Assembly: GCA_011503125.2 (NCBI GenBank)
Contig: WWBZ02000051.1
Span: 2,728,001 to 2,792,000, forward strand
DNA length: 64,000 bases
Reading direction: 5' to 3'
DNA from: Botryosphaeria dothidea
Taxonomy: Eukaryota; Ascomycota; Dothideomycetes; Botryosphaeriales; Botryosphaeriaceae
Shown here: positions 20,488 to 32,306 of the stretch, one piece after another
Position numbering within the stretch: the first letter of the stretch is position 1
Layout of the letters: every line of letters starts with the position of its first letter
The notes under the pieces: model-generated
Databases searched by the model: none
Told to the model about the DNA's origin: nothing
What the model saw: the letters and a program-made list of their open reading frames with translations, nothing else
Translations under genes and position numbers: made by a program

Positions 20488-23266
20488 TCAAAGCTCATCA
20501 TGACCCTTCTTACCCTTCTTGCCAGCAACCAAATCCTTCTCATCTGGGAACGCCATAATCTTCACCACCAAGCTGGTCCAGCCCGTGAAATGTTGCGTGC
20601 GCTGTCCCTTACCAGTGTCCGGATCGTACTGCTCCCACGCGAAGCCCGTCTCCTTCCAGCTCTCATAGACGGTCTCAACCAGGTTCTTGCGGAGCTGGCC
20701 GTAAAGCTTCTTGGCACGCGCAGCATTCGACGAATCGGACTGTGCGGTTTCCTATACCACCGAGAGCATTAGCAACTTCTCCAAGGAGAGCATATGGGTT
20801 AGGGGAAAGTGGGATGGTACTCACCAGCAGCCTGACAACCACCAAATAGTTGATCGGCATCCAAACCGGGCTCCGCCAGTAATTCTCATCCGTGCCGTAC
20901 AGCTCGTCCTTCTTGCTCAAACTCCTGATGCCATGCGAACTCCAGAGCTCCTCCTCATCCGCCACCAAGTCCAGCACATGCTTGACCTTTGCGTCATCCT
21001 CCACCAAGCCCAACAGCCACGGCATGAGACTGACGTATCCCTTGTGACACACCAGCGCGTGCTCCTCGTAGTCGTCAATAGTGGCGTCGCAGTGGATCTT
21101 TTCGTCAGCACTCCAGTGCAGGTCCTCGATGTTGCGCACGATGGCGGTCTCATACTTGGTAAACTCGGCCACGTCGTCTTCTTCACCAAGGAAAGCCGCG
21201 ATGTTCTTGATGTTGCGCGTCATCATGCCAACCCACGCGATGAGGTCGACGTGCAACTCGCCAGGGTGCGGCGGCTGCGCGCGCGGGTAGTCGTCCATGC
21301 CGGAAGTTAGAATATGGCGGGGAGTGCGCCCACGCCAGCGGTAGCCTTCCTTCGAGCTGAAAGCCTCGCGGTCGTACGACTTGATATCACCGGCTTGGGT
21401 GCGGCGGAACCAGAAGTAATGGCGTTTGACAAGGGGGTACAGATCGCGGAGGTATTGGACGGCAGCTTCATGGTTCTGAAGGTACATGGTGTACTTCTCT
21501 CCAGAAACGATCGGTTGCTGGGCGTCACCCTTGGGGGCCTGGGCTTCAAGTTTCTCGACGAAAGCGGAAAGGATGAAGAACAGAGTGGGCGGGTTGGCGT
21601 AGTGGGGATACTGGACTTGGAACTCCGGGGGCACCTTGCTGCGGGCTTCTGCACCGAGAATTTGCTCACGACCAATCCATCCATCCTCATCCATGAGGCT
21701 GAACCAGCTCCTGATAATGTCAAGAGTGAGATCAACATCCCAGTCCACAATGGGAAGCAGATGGAAACCCTCATCCCACAGAAAGCCTCTCGGGAAGAAG
21801 GGCCTGGACGGAATAGCAGTGAACAGTTCGTAAGGACCCTCAAGCTCAGCCTCATTCTTGCCACGGGCCTCCTCGGCTTCCTCCCAGAAGCCCTCATTAT
21901 CCTCCTCATATTCGGGGGCGTACGAGCGGTCTACACGTGCATCACCATAGAAGTAGCCAATACCACCTGCAAGGTTAGAGAAGAGCGACTTGGAAAACTT
22001 CTCGTACTTTTCCTTATTAAAGGGAGCCTGTGGTTTCATCAGTTCGTTATAGCGCTTGGAGAATGTCGATGTCGCGGCTTCAAGCTCTTGTGTCAAATCC
22101 TCGGCTACATGGTTATTAGCTCCATCCAATGGCATGAGACTCGGGCATCTTACAAGTGATGGGCTTCGGCGCAGATGCGGAAGAGAAGAGCACGTCAAAC
22201 TGCGCTCAGTCAGTATGTGGACGTCCTACACAGGTAAGAAAATATACAAACCTCGAATGGACCCTCGAACACTTTCTGAACAAAGTGAACGTTACCCATG
22301 CCGGGCTTGTGCTCGATCGTATACGTCTGCTCCGGCGGAGGCATCTTCTCCTGGCCAAACTGCTCCACATACGCCTCGACGGTCCTCTTGATGTGCGCAA
22401 ACAACACCGGCTTGACCTGCCAGAGGGCCTGCTCCGGAATCTGAGAGCTCATGACGAGCGTCCTATCCAGCGGCTTCTCGGCATACGCCTCATGTCGATC
22501 CTCCGGGTGCTCGCCCTCGCCCTTCGTAATCTTCAAGGTGTACGCGCCCAAGCCTGAACTCTGGCCCTGGATTTCAACATCGCCCTCACGGCCAGTCCCC
22601 GCCTCGTCACCGGCCTCCACCGGGATCTCCAAGCTTCCTAGGCCTTCCAGCGTGGTGTAGAAGATGACGGTGCTCTTCAGGTTGTCGGGAGCGTCAGGAC
22701 GCGGAGTGCCCCTGACGCGCAGGCCCCAGCTACCGCCGTGCTCGCCGCCGGGCACCTTGACGAACTCGGTCGTGATGTCGATCTGGTTGCCGGCGTCGTG
22801 GATGGTCTGCTTGCCGCCAGTGCGCGGGTCGTACTCGTCCCAGCCGTAGCCGGCCATGCCTTCGTGCTGCTCGCATGTGTGGCGGAAGTCTGTTTGTACA
22901 ATACAGTCAGCGAGAGGTCCTGCTTGTACAGACTTTGGTAGCTTTGAAATGCCCCATTGAGAAATACGCACTATCTTGCACCGTCCGGTAATCCTCGACC
23001 CGACTCCACAGCAGGCCAGCAGCAAGACTCTTGGGAATGCGAGGGCGGACGCCAAAGTACAAATTGGACTTGTACGGGCCCCATAGCAAGCTCTCGTTCG
23101 AAGCGCGCTCGATCTGCTGAACGACCTCGCTTCTCCCGTTGTCGTCATCGGCACGAGCTCCACCAGCGAAGAGGGCAGCGCCGGCCAGGAATAAAGTCGC
23201 GACGCCGGAAATTGAGAAGCGGGCGCGTTCGCCCGCCGCCCGAGATGGCGGTTTGAAAGGACGCAT
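20488..23266 (-). CDS. CWH41: Mannosyl-oligosaccharide glucosidase (glucosidase I, GH63)
   Basis: Five exons: 23266-22972, 22889-22252, 22199-22154, 22104-20825 and 20751-20488 (840 aa). All introns have GT-AG ends and phases agree; exon 3 is only 46 nt. The enzyme removes the outermost glucose from Glc3Man9GlcNAc2 on new N-glycoproteins in the ER. A hydrophobic segment at about residues 19-36 (ISGVATLFLAGAALFAGG) is the signal/anchor. GH63 landmarks are LLWGPYKSNLYFGVRPRIPK, HEGMAGYGWDEYDPRTGGKQ, FFPRGFLWDEGFHLLP, GWIGREQILGAEA, NYWRSPVWMPINYL and, near the end, GFAWEQYDPDTGKG. The ATG at 23266 is the first in frame. The protein ends KKGHDEL: an HDEL tail, an ER-retrieval signal unexpected for a type II membrane enzyme, so a soluble luminal form may be made. 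Confidence 0.95.
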
Positions 23267-23852
23267 GGTGGGCGAGTTCAATTGGAGTGGAGGGGTGAGC
23301 TCCTGGATAGAGTTGTGTTTTCAGGTCCGGGGAGCTTGCGCGGCAGACGCGAAGTGGGAGACGTGGCTCGTGGCTGTAGTCAAAGCTTCTAGAGAGCACC
23401 GCCAGACTTCCGCACACCGCAATGACCCGACGATGACCAGTTCTGGAAACTGTCTCTAGTAGTACTGCCGAGTAGTACTTCCTGGCGAGGACGGAGCAAA
23501 CTGCGTTGAGGAAAAGGAAAATTTAATCTTTTGCAACAATATTCCGGAGAGTTCAGTTGAGTCACACTGCCAGATACAGGGAAGAATTGGACATTCGTTC
23601 TTTGGTGATATTGTTGATCAGTATCAATCCCATCCAAACTCTGAACCGCTGCAGTCCCTCGGTTTTTGATATCCATGCCATTGAAAAACGGCGACCAAGA
23701 ATCTCCATCCGCAAAAGAAACAAAATCTTTGTTTGAAGCCCACCAACGCCGATGCTATGCCATTTCCGTGCAGCAAGCTCTCCGGCCGTGACGGCCTATT
23801 CCACTTCACTCCCTCACTGTCCAGACTTTCTGAACTCCACATGGCCATTCTT
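23267..23852. other. Intergenic stretch
   Basis: 586 bp holding the promoter of glucosidase I and the 3' end region of the tri-snRNP gene. Nothing else is seen. Confidence 0.5.
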
Positions 23853-24603
23853 TTACTTCGAAGGACTCAATGGCCTGTTGAAACCACCCACACGGTTCAT
23901 GTACTGTCTGTACTCCGTCTTCTTCTCCTTCCTGACCGCATAATTCCTGTCATTGCCGGGCACTTTGGTGTTGTGCGTGCTGCTGAAGCTCGAGAAGCCC
24001 ATCAATCGCTCCATCTCCTTCGTCTCCTCATCACCGCCGTCCTTATTGTCCACATCCATCGCGTTCTCGCCGCTCGTTGCAACGCCATTCGCCCTCGCCA
24101 GTATGCGCCGCGTGTACTCGCTCGAGCTAGGCTGCGTGCGGCCAGACGTAGAGTTCGACTTGTCTGCTTGCTGCTGCTGATGCTGCTGCTTCTTCCCACC
24201 GCCTGTCGTACCGTTCGTGGTTGGCGGTGCGCCTCTAGGTCCGCGAGGCGGAGAGCGCCGTCTCGTATTGTCCCTGGCATCGTTCGGCCTCGGGCTCCGC
24301 GACCGCGAGCGTCCATCTGTAGCGCGCAGAAACAGTCAGCTTGACGTCCAAGGGCAGTGGTGCGGAATTGGGGCAGGAAACGTCACCTCTCCTCCTCGGA
24401 CCTCTCTCCCGACTCACGCTCCTGTCCCTCCGGCGCCGGTCACCGCGCGGTGATCTGGACCTGTTGTCGCGCCTCGCGCCTCCGCCGCCGCCGCCGCCGC
24501 CTCGTCGTTGGGCTGGTTTGCTGCTACTGCGGTCGTCGTCGTCCCACATCTGCGCCGAGTCCGGGCGGCGGGACCGCTTGCTGGGCGGGGCGGGTTCAGG
24601 CAT
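23853..24603 (-). CDS. U4/U6.U5 tri-snRNP 27-kDa protein (SNRNP27 family)
   Basis: Exon 1 is 24603-24387, the intron 24386-24317 (GTGACG donor, TACAG acceptor), and exon 2 24316-23853, phase 1 (226 aa). The N-terminal 150 residues are disordered and rich in Arg, Ser, Gly and Pro (RSRSPRGDRRRRDRSVSRE; a Gly run), an RS-like domain. The C-terminus has the family signature: ERLMGFSSFSSTHNTKV, then NYAVRKEKKTEYRQYMNR and VGGFNRPLSPSK. The human homologue is an SR-related component of the tri-snRNP, acting in spliceosome activation. A Gln run (QQHQQQQ) comes from a CAG repeat. It lies in a four-gene minus-strand tandem. Confidence 0.9.
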
Positions 24604-25047
24604 TGCTTCGGTGAGCGGCTACTCCAGTGTCCTTTTGCAGTTCGATCACAGCACGAGGGAAAGAGACCCGTTCGCGCTGGAGGGATGCGCGCGTGTGAAG
24701 GCTGGGCGAAGGAAAAGGCCGCGTCGGACGTTCAGGAGAATGATGATGGGACCGTCGCGCGTGACGATTCGGCGGAGAATCGTAGGACGGAGCCTGCGGT
24801 CGCGCGGGGTTAGGAGCGGAAGGCGAGGTTGGGGCGTGATTTTTTCGTGGTTGGCCAGCGGCCTCGACGTGCGCAGGCAAGAGGGCGCGGAAGGGCAGCT
24901 TCAAGAAACCAACGAAGGCGGTGGGCCGCACAGGCCACCGCGACAGCTCTTGGTGCCTGAGGCAGGAATGGACCGCCGCGATACTTGGTATGCCGCGAAT
25001 TGAAGACAGATGATGATAATGTATTTCGTTAGGGGCGTCTTCTAGCC
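24604..25047. other. Intergenic stretch
   Basis: 444 bp between ELP5 and the tri-snRNP gene; presumed promoter of the latter. No other feature. Confidence 0.5.
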
Positions 25048-26241
25048 TCAAATCTCATCCTCCTCCTCGTCGAAATCATCCTCCACGCCCATGTCATACA
25101 GAATCCTCCCACCCTCGCCAGGCCCGCCACTGTCGTTCTGCGCATCAAAGTACGGCAGCACCACACCCTCCCGATCTCTCCTCTGCTTCTCCGTCAATCC
25201 CAAATCGAAGGTCGTATCCACCTGCTCGTCTGCCACTCCAGCATCCTCCGGCCCACGCCTGTACAACGGATGATCCTCCAACAAGATTGCCGTTTCCTTC
25301 CCCGGCTTGCCTGCTGCAAGAGATACAGGTGTAGCCGTCGGCAGGAAGAACCATTCCCTCACCCCTCTTCCGCTCTTCCGTCGATGCTCCATCTCCAGGA
25401 CTACTCCCCTCTCTCCCGCCGCATCGTTTCCCCATCCATTACGTCCCAGGCCGCTCACTACGCCTTCGATCTCCTCTGCCAGCCCAAACACAGGCCCCGC
25501 AAGGCTGCGATCCTGGGCAGCCTTGTGCGCGAGGACGTGCGGCAGGGAGTGCACGGTAAGAAGGGTGGTGGCCATGTATTTGAGGAGGGTGAGCGGGCGA
25601 GGCGTGTAGTAAGGATTAGCGGCAGGGGTGTGGCTGGCTTGAGGAGGTGCGAGGGGCATATCGAAGTGGTAAGTGGCGAGAAGGCAGGTCGAAGGACTCA
25701 ACAGAGAAGAGAGAAATTGGGGAAGGGTAAGCGAGATGCTTGGATGAGAGATGAGAGGGTGGAGAGTGTCGAGGATGAGGAGGATTTCTGAGTGTTTGCG
25801 TCAGTCTGCTTCTGCTTTGGATAGTATTCATTGGAGAGAGAAATAAAAACAGCAACGAAAAGTAAGTTGACGTACTCTGCCGCCCGTTTGACTCTCCTGC
25901 AATTTTTCCTATCTCTTTCTGCAGCGCTATGGGATTCTGTCTTGCTGCGCCGATGAAAATATCAACACCCTTGGGCTTCCGCAACGTCTCAAACGACACG
26001 AAGACTACCCGTGTTTTTGCAACCTGGAAAGGTAACGTTAGTAGTGAAACTCAATGCAAGGGCCTTCAAATAGTCCTACATTTGCCCGCCGGATAAACTC
26101 TCTCACAAGACCTTTTCCAGATTGTTCCAGCGAATCGATGATCAGCGTGAACGGGGACGCATTTTCGCGGCAGCTGAGCAGCTTAGAGATGAGAAGGAGG
26201 TTGTGCGCGCGCCGATGGTGCAGTTGTTTCGAGGATGACAT
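25048..26241 (-). CDS. ELP5: Elongator complex protein 5
   Basis: Exons are 26241-26080, 26023-25876 and 25787-25048 (349 aa). Introns (56 and 88 nt) have GTAGGA and GTACGT donors; the first has a perfect TACTAAC branch. Elp5 is part of the Elp4-6 ring of Elongator, needed for wobble-uridine modification of tRNA. The fold is RecA-like without catalytic motifs. Landmarks are HHRRAHNLLLISKLLSCREN, SPFTLIIDSLEQ, VVFVSFETLRKPKGVD, ILLILDTLHPLIS, LLATYHFDMPLAPPQ, EMEHRRKSGRGVREWFFLP and TFDLGLTEKQRRDREGVVLP. The last, with YFDAQ and an acidic end (EDDFDEEEDEI), is highly typical of fungal Elp5. The ATG at 26241 is the only good start. Confidence 0.92.
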
Positions 26242-26618
26242 GTTTCATATGATCCTCCTGTTTCCCTTCAAGTTGGTGTGTTGGAAGCCGGCGGCAGAGG
26301 AGCAGCGTTTGGTCTGATTGTGTAGGGTGAAGCTTGGCGAAATTTTTTGGTGTTGAGGGGCACAAGAATCGTCGGGTAGGTGCGATGACGTCGTGCAGCC
26401 CGATCGCTCTGAGCGTCGTCGTCGTGGCTGCTTCACCTTCAGTACGAATGAAATTTGTCGAAAATATAAACTTTCGATTTCTGCATAACCAGTGCATGAA
26501 GTGATATCTCTGCAGTATTTACATCCCGTCAATCGAGGAAATATCCATTTTTCTTGCGCTGGCCGCCCGTTTCATGCCCTCAATTCCCCATCAAGCGCCG
26601 CGACCTGCCGAGTGCCAT
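26242..26618. other. Promoter interval of ELP5
   Basis: 377 bp between the Asx-homology gene end and the ELP5 start. No independent gene. Confidence 0.5.
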
Positions 26619-28287
26619 TTACCTCGAGTTCTCCTGCTGCCTCGCCCAGTGGATTTCTCGAATCTCCCAGAGAGATCCAATATCTTGATTCTTGCGGAAG
26701 CTCCTGATATCTTTCCATACATTAGCATGGCGCCAAGTGCCAATACGTCCGTCTGTCTCGATGATTTTATCCGCAAGTTGCGCCAGGCTGTCCAACGCCT
26801 CCGTCTCAACATCCTCTCCAGCAGTTGCCGAGCTGAATTTCCGTTGACCGTCAGGGAACCGGAAGATGATGCGGTTGTCTTCGGTGATGGACGCGATCTG
26901 TCAGGCAGAGGTCAGTATGAACCTTGTTTTGGACTACTCGGAGGTGAGATCTGTACCGTAGCCTCTTTCTCAACGACCACTGCATGCTTGCCCTTCCCAA
27001 AAGTCCTGGTGTAGAGCCATACGTCGCCGACCTCCCAGCAGCCCGCAGCCACCAGGGTCTCAAGCTTCACCTTACTGCTCTCTCCCGCCAGGACATCGTA
27101 GCTCAGCTTCTGCTTTTGGCCCCAGAATGATTCTACTTCTTTCTCCTTCCATGCGTCAAACTCTCCGCGCGCCCGTCTCTCCATGGCGACGAGGCCATCC
27201 CGCTGCCAATCCGGGTCGAGGCGGCCTTCGCTCAGGTCATCTTGGAACATGGAAATGTCAGCGCGGAAAGCACTGTTGGAGGCGAGCATCTGTTGAGGGA
27301 TGTCGGGAAGCGAGGCGGTGGGATCTGCCGGATCAGGCGCAAGGGCAGGAGCATTGGGTAGAAGTGAGATAACTCTGGACTGCTGCTCAGGATTGAGAGA
27401 GGTCCAAGCACGCGGGTCTCTCAGGATTGTCTAGGTCTTGTCAGATGCATCCCATGCGGATGAAGCGATAAACATACCAGGATGTCGGCCTTTACGAGCT
27501 TGGACTTTGGATCTTGGAGAAGGTGGTCGGCCGTCCAGACGCGACTACCTCCGCCGCGCTTGGATTGAGACTTTGCAGGAGCCATGTCTTCTTTTGACTT
27601 GAGTGAAGGTTCAGGGTTGAACTCGGCGTCACTGTCCTCCTCTGCGTAGATTTTGGTTTTGCGTATCGCCCGTCGGCCGGATCGGCGTGGTTCTGGTTCA
27701 GTTACGGCAGGCGCGCCTTCAGCAGCAGCAGCAGCGTCATGAGCCGAACCTTCTCTTCCAGTTCCATCTCCTTTGTCAGAACCCGTTTGCTCTGAAGCGT
27801 CACCGCTGGTAGTCGTATTTTCGAGATTTGATGTGAGCTGAGATTTCTTTGGAGCTTTTGGAGGCCGCGATGAGGTGGAGGCATTCGCTTTGCTTCGCGC
27901 TGGTGCGCCTCGCTTCCGGATTACACGAGTGGCTAAGGCCTCGATAGCTTCTGATGGATCTGCTTCGGTAGCATCTGCCATGGCAACGTCGATGTCTGGC
28001 TGGACGTCTTTCGCATCGGCCTGAGAGCCACTGCCGCTGTTGCCTGCAGCCGCCTTGACTTCGGCCGCAAAACTACTGAAAGCATCCTGCACTGATGCTG
28101 CAGATTCAGCCTGCTGAGACTCAAAACTAGGGGATCTCATGTTGGTGTCCGGCGTGCTCCTCTCGTTAGCCTGGTCCCTTGATTCTTCGAGCGCCTCATC
28201 TCTGCTGATTCCTTCTCCATCATTTTTTGCGCTGTCCACAGAGTTCTGGCTCTCTTCTGAGAATAGCGGGGCATCCGCGGCGCCCAT
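26619..28287 (-). CDS. Asx-homology (ASXH/DEUBAD-like) domain protein (520 aa)
   Basis: Exons are 28287-27478, 27430-26957 and 26897-26619, all phase 0. Introns of 47 and 59 nt have GTATGT and GTACAG donors. The first 230 residues are disordered and acidic/Ser-rich, with basic patches (RVIRKRGAPARSK; RRSGRRAIRKTK), compatible with a nuclear protein. The domain at about 255-420 reads TADHLLQDPKSKLVKADIL, then RDPRAWTSLNPEQQSRVISL. This is the start of the Asx homology domain (PF13919) of fungal proteins related to the animal ASXL/Asx cofactors of the BAP1 histone H2A deubiquitinase. In fungi the partner is not established. The first intron splits the domain exactly after KADIL. It is followed on the same strand by ELP5. 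Confidence 0.85.
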
Positions 28288-29049
28288 CGTCGGAACTCTC
28301 CTGAGGCTGTTCAGTGATTGGTCACGTGCAAGGTCTTTATTTCGCGCCAGCCTTGGGTTGTTGTGTAGCGAAGCAAAATTGCTGGGGAAAGGGAACTCGA
28401 AGGCTTCTCGGAGGTGCGGTGTGTTGAAGAATGCAGCTATTCTCCCGCGAGACGCTATGCACCGGTAGTCGACGCTCTCGAGAATGAGATAACTAGTTGG
28501 CGGGCGGCGCGACTCGTGGTGTTGTGGGACTTAAGGGCGCAGAAGCAGAGGAAGATGATTGCATGCACGTCTTTGCTCAGGCAGTCAAGCCGAACAAAGC
28601 GATGCCTGTCCGTCAGAAAGTCAGCTGCTGTGGTGTCTGCGGCTCCTGCAGATCGCCGGGGATGCACAGCGGCGACGTGAAAGACGCGCCAAGACGTCAA
28701 CGCGCAAGGCACTGCAGGCTCTCCATTCGCTCCCGAGCTCTTCCGTTTGGATTTATTACTGCCTGGTCCCGCTGACTGGTGTTTCAAGTAGGGCAACGTA
28801 TTCGAGAACCGCGCGCGATGGTGATAGGAGGAGCAATGGCAGCGCAGGCAGCAGAAGAAACGGTTCCTGGTTGAGTCGCTGTGACGTTGCGTTGCGGCCG
28901 ATCCGAGCTTCACGCCCGTCCACTGCTCTCTCCACACCTTTTGACTTGTGACGACGAACACTGCACCACCCTCTCGGCCGCTAAATCGCCTTTCGCGCCT
29001 CCTGCACTGCGCTATTGATGCGCCTGTCAAGACCACCCACTGCATCAGC
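28288..29049. promoter_or_regulatory. Divergent intergenic region, ASXH gene/SEC22
   Basis: 762 bp between the two start codons. A long minus-strand frame crosses it (28455-29405), but it runs antisense through SEC22 exons and is judged spurious. Confidence 0.5.
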
Positions 29050-29953
29050 ATGATCCGCTCCACACAAATAGCGCGCCTGGACGGTATGCCCCCCGTGCGG
29101 CCACATATCCAACACCAACCCGCACTGCCGTACACTCCTCCCGACGACGCGCGCATGCTGACCTGCACCAGGCTTGATCTTGGCCGCTTCTGTCGACGAT
29201 GAGCAAGTACGCTTCTCCTCCCCTTGCGCCCTCCGCACATTGCGCTGATCTCCTGCCCGCTGCAGTCGGAATCCGAGCTTGTCGAGATCAAATCCAAGAT
29301 CAAACAACTTCTCCGCCGCGTGAACCGCAACTCCGAGCCCCAGGCTAGCATTGAAGGTGGCCAGTACACCATCCAGTATGTCAACCCCGCGCTTCTCCTC
29401 CACACTCTCCGCTGATCGCGACCCAGCTACCTCATCGACGATGCCCTTATCTTCCTCTGCATCTGCGACCGTTCATACCCCCGCAAGCTCGCCTTCACCT
29501 TCCTGTCGGATATCAAGCAGGAGTTCACAACCACATACCCCTCCCAACAATACCTCGCCGCCACCTGCCGTCCTTATGCCTTCGTCGAATTCGACACCTT
29601 CATCCAGCGTACCAAAAAGACATACCAGGACAGCCGGGCCACTCAGAATCTTGACAAGCTGAACGATGAGTTGAAGGACGTCACAAAGGTCATGACCAAG
29701 AACATCGAGGATTTGCTGTACAGAGGAGATAGCTTGGAGCGCATGGGCGATATGAGCAGTCGTCTCCGCGAAGACAGCCGAAAGTACCGTAAGGCAGCTG
29801 TCAGGATCAACTGGGAGTTGTTGCTACGCCAGGTAAGCCCACTCAAAGAGAACACAATCTCTGCTCCCTCTCTTGCTGACGTGCAGATAGTATGGCCCCA
29901 TAGGCGGTATCGCCTTTATCATGATAGTATTCATCTGGTGGCGCTTTTTCTGA
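29050..29953 (+). CDS. SEC22: R-SNARE Sec22 (vesicle trafficking)
   Basis: Five exons: 29050-29083, 29172-29206, 29266-29375, 29427-29832 and 29891-29953 (215 aa, the family length). The protein is the ER-Golgi R-SNARE. An N-terminal longin domain starts MIRSTQIARLD-GLILAASVDDEQ and continues KSKIKQLLRRVNRNSEPQAS, LIFLCICDRSYPRKLAFTFL and RPYAFVEFDTFIQRTKKTYQ. The SNARE helix follows: NLDKLNDELKDVTKVMTKNI, then EDLLYRGDSLERM with the zero-layer Arg. A single C-terminal membrane anchor comes from the last exon (GGIAFIMIVFIWWRFF). The two tiny first exons are confirmed by the unbroken GLILAASVDDEQ junction. The final acceptor is the TAG at 29888-29890, not the CAG four bases earlier. Confidence 0.96.
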
Positions 29954-31435
29954 ATGTGCATAGCAAAGGCGTCGGCATGGGTTTTCCTTCTTTCAACCTG
30001 TCTTTGTAATCTTAGTCTCCTCATTCAAAGGGACAATTTTTGAATCCAGATGGATTTACTACAAAGCTTTTTCTACGTCGCTCTGCGTTGCATCATCACT
30101 TCTTTCTGCGTCAAGATCCTCACAGGCCACGGGTCGGAAAGACCTACGTGGCCCGCTGAATCAGAGGGCTCTCCCGAGTCAATTCGCATTTGCTTTCCGT
30201 TCTCTCTCGCGTGATCCACGCTGTTCTCTTTCCCTTCAGTCATTGCTGGCATTTCTCTTTTCTCTTTTTATCACACGCTTCTTCAAACTCCGAGTCCAGC
30301 CCCTCCTCCACGTCAGAAAGCTGCTTCAATATTACTCACGTAGGAACCCGGCGGTCCTTTTAGAGCAATCTTCTTCACGTCTTTCCGTTTTCTCCGACAG
30401 CCGCTGCGAGGGTGGGAGTCCGGTGGCAGTATTATGCGGCATTTCTTTCAGCCAGTCACTGTTTGCTTCTTCCTTGATTCTTGACCGCAAAACCCTCTTT
30501 CTGAAAATTCCTGTTTGAGACCATGGGGTCCCTCGCAAATCACCAGGATACTAACCCAGATTTTTCCCGCGTCCCTCCCGCATTCTTCCTTTCTATCTTG
30601 CATCGATCATTCATGCCAGCCTAATTTCTACTCTTTCCATTCGATCTTTATCTGAATCATCTCTCATTTCAATTCGCCTTTTCTTGAGTCTCACCGCGCA
30701 GATCTGAGTTGCCCTCATCTCATCGGGTGTCGGAACATAATCCTGTCACTTCTCACATTGATCATCCTCCCAGGAAATCGAAATTAATCCGCGGCCGTGT
30801 CGTTGTCCTCTGTTCGACTGATCACCCTGATTTCGCACCAGTCCAATCCGCTGTGGTCCTCTAAAATCTTTCTTCTTTCGTACTTCGGCACAATCGATTG
30901 AGCTTCTCTCGATTGTGTCACCAGGGGATTCGGAAATTCTTTTTCCCATAGCCGTGGACGTCGCACGAATCCGGTGCAGGGGAGTACTTGCCTCGGCAGG
31001 AGACTTACCTCGAACTTGCGCCGTCCATGTGGACATGTAGGGCTTCAAGTCCGTCAACATTACAAACCTCGATCCCCTTATGACAGCGACCGTTCGTGGG
31101 AGGAGCGCACGTAGGGAATGAATGCGGTTTTTCTCAGATCCGCTGCTTCCCTACTTTTTCGATGGTAGGGTAGAAGGCTACCGTGGTATCAATGAGAAGA
31201 GGAAAAGATGGATCCTTGAAGGAGGCAAACGGACCTTGAGTGGGACTCAAAGATGACTTGAGGGACTTGATGGTTGTCAGGAAGATGGCATGTTGGGTCC
31301 AGTCATTTTGCTGCCATAGAATGGAAATACCCTCTTGTTTGGACACTATAGGTTGATGCCATATTGTCTTCGTCCTTGTTGCACACTAGATCTCGCCTAT
31401 CATTTGGGACGGCTTTTCGCGGATACAAAACCTAG
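29954..31435. other. Long gene-poor stretch downstream of SEC22
   Basis: About 1.5 kb, pyrimidine-rich at 30050-30700. A minus-strand frame at 30746-31060 (MLTDLKPYMSTWTAQVRG...) looks somewhat protein-like, but I could not find a convincing gene model. The rest holds no supported feature. Confidence 0.4.
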
Positions 31436-31783
31436 CCGAGGATCCGATATGTTCAGTGTTGGAGCGATAGCGGGCCAGTCCACCTGCAGCCCTCTTCCTC
31501 CTCTTCGACGCTCATCTCCCTTGCGAATGAAGCCCCCTGCGAAGGAACCGAGCCCACGGAGGTACCGCGTCGCAACCAGTTACCCGCCAGGGTCGAGATT
31601 CTCCCAGACACTTGTCTCAGTGCTCTCTTCGACGACTCCAACGGCCTGGTGCTTGTTCGCGCAGGGCAGGCAGCTGGTGTCGTGCTCTTCAATGATGTCA
31701 GCACGGGGACAATTGGTGCGGAGCACGTTCTGCCTGACGGTCGACAGCATATCTTGTCAAACACCTTGCAAATGAGGCGCTAA
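31436..31783 (+). pseudogene. ORF fragment of unknown family
   Basis: An open frame without an ATG, bounded upstream by TAG (31433-31435) and downstream by TAA, has good protein character: STLISLANEAPCEGTEPTEV, LPARVEILPDTCLSALFDDS, LVLVRAGQAAGVVLFNDVST. No upstream exon was found. It may be the 3' exon of a broken or unresolved gene. Confidence 0.3.
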
Positions 31784-32306
31784 AAAATAGCCAAGTCAAG
31801 AGCCGGCCGGATTCTGAATCAAGGACGTGGTGGCCTCTACCATGAAGCTCAAATGCATTTCCGTCTCGTCTGGTAGCAGCAGGCTTGCTATCTTGCACTT
31901 TCTGGTGGCGCCGTACCTAGCATTGGCTGCTCGAGTCTGTCCGCGAGGAGCGGCAGGGATGCCTTTATGTGCCGTTTCGTAAACACGTACATCCAGAAAT
32001 AATAGATAGTAAAGCTTTGGCTCTTCGAGAACAGAGCTACAAGTCGATATGTTAGGAGCATTCTGGTTGTCTTGCTTGAAGTCAATGTCCAAAGAAGTGC
32101 ATTTTTTCAGAGTTTGGTTGTTGCTCTGGTCTATCAGATGACCACCAAAGGTTTGCCAGATGAATCTCATAGTAATCGCAGCTCATCATATCGAACAGGA
32201 ATGTCATTTAAAAGCTGGTTTCACGCCTGGCATAATAATCCACTTGGACTTAATAGACATCAGAACAGTGCTGAAGCAAATAATCTAGAAATCGATCTTC
32301 CTATCA
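31784..32306. other. Stretch without a supported gene
   Basis: A 124-codon minus-strand frame (31796-32170) has neutral composition and no splice or start support. Confidence 0.35.

Noticed and set aside
24341..25003. 220-codon plus-strand ORF
   Set aside because: Antisense to the RS-rich first exon of the tri-snRNP gene; Arg-rich shadow.
28455..29405. 316-codon minus-strand ORF upstream of SEC22
   Set aside because: It runs antisense through four SEC22 exons whose splicing is certain, and has no domain.
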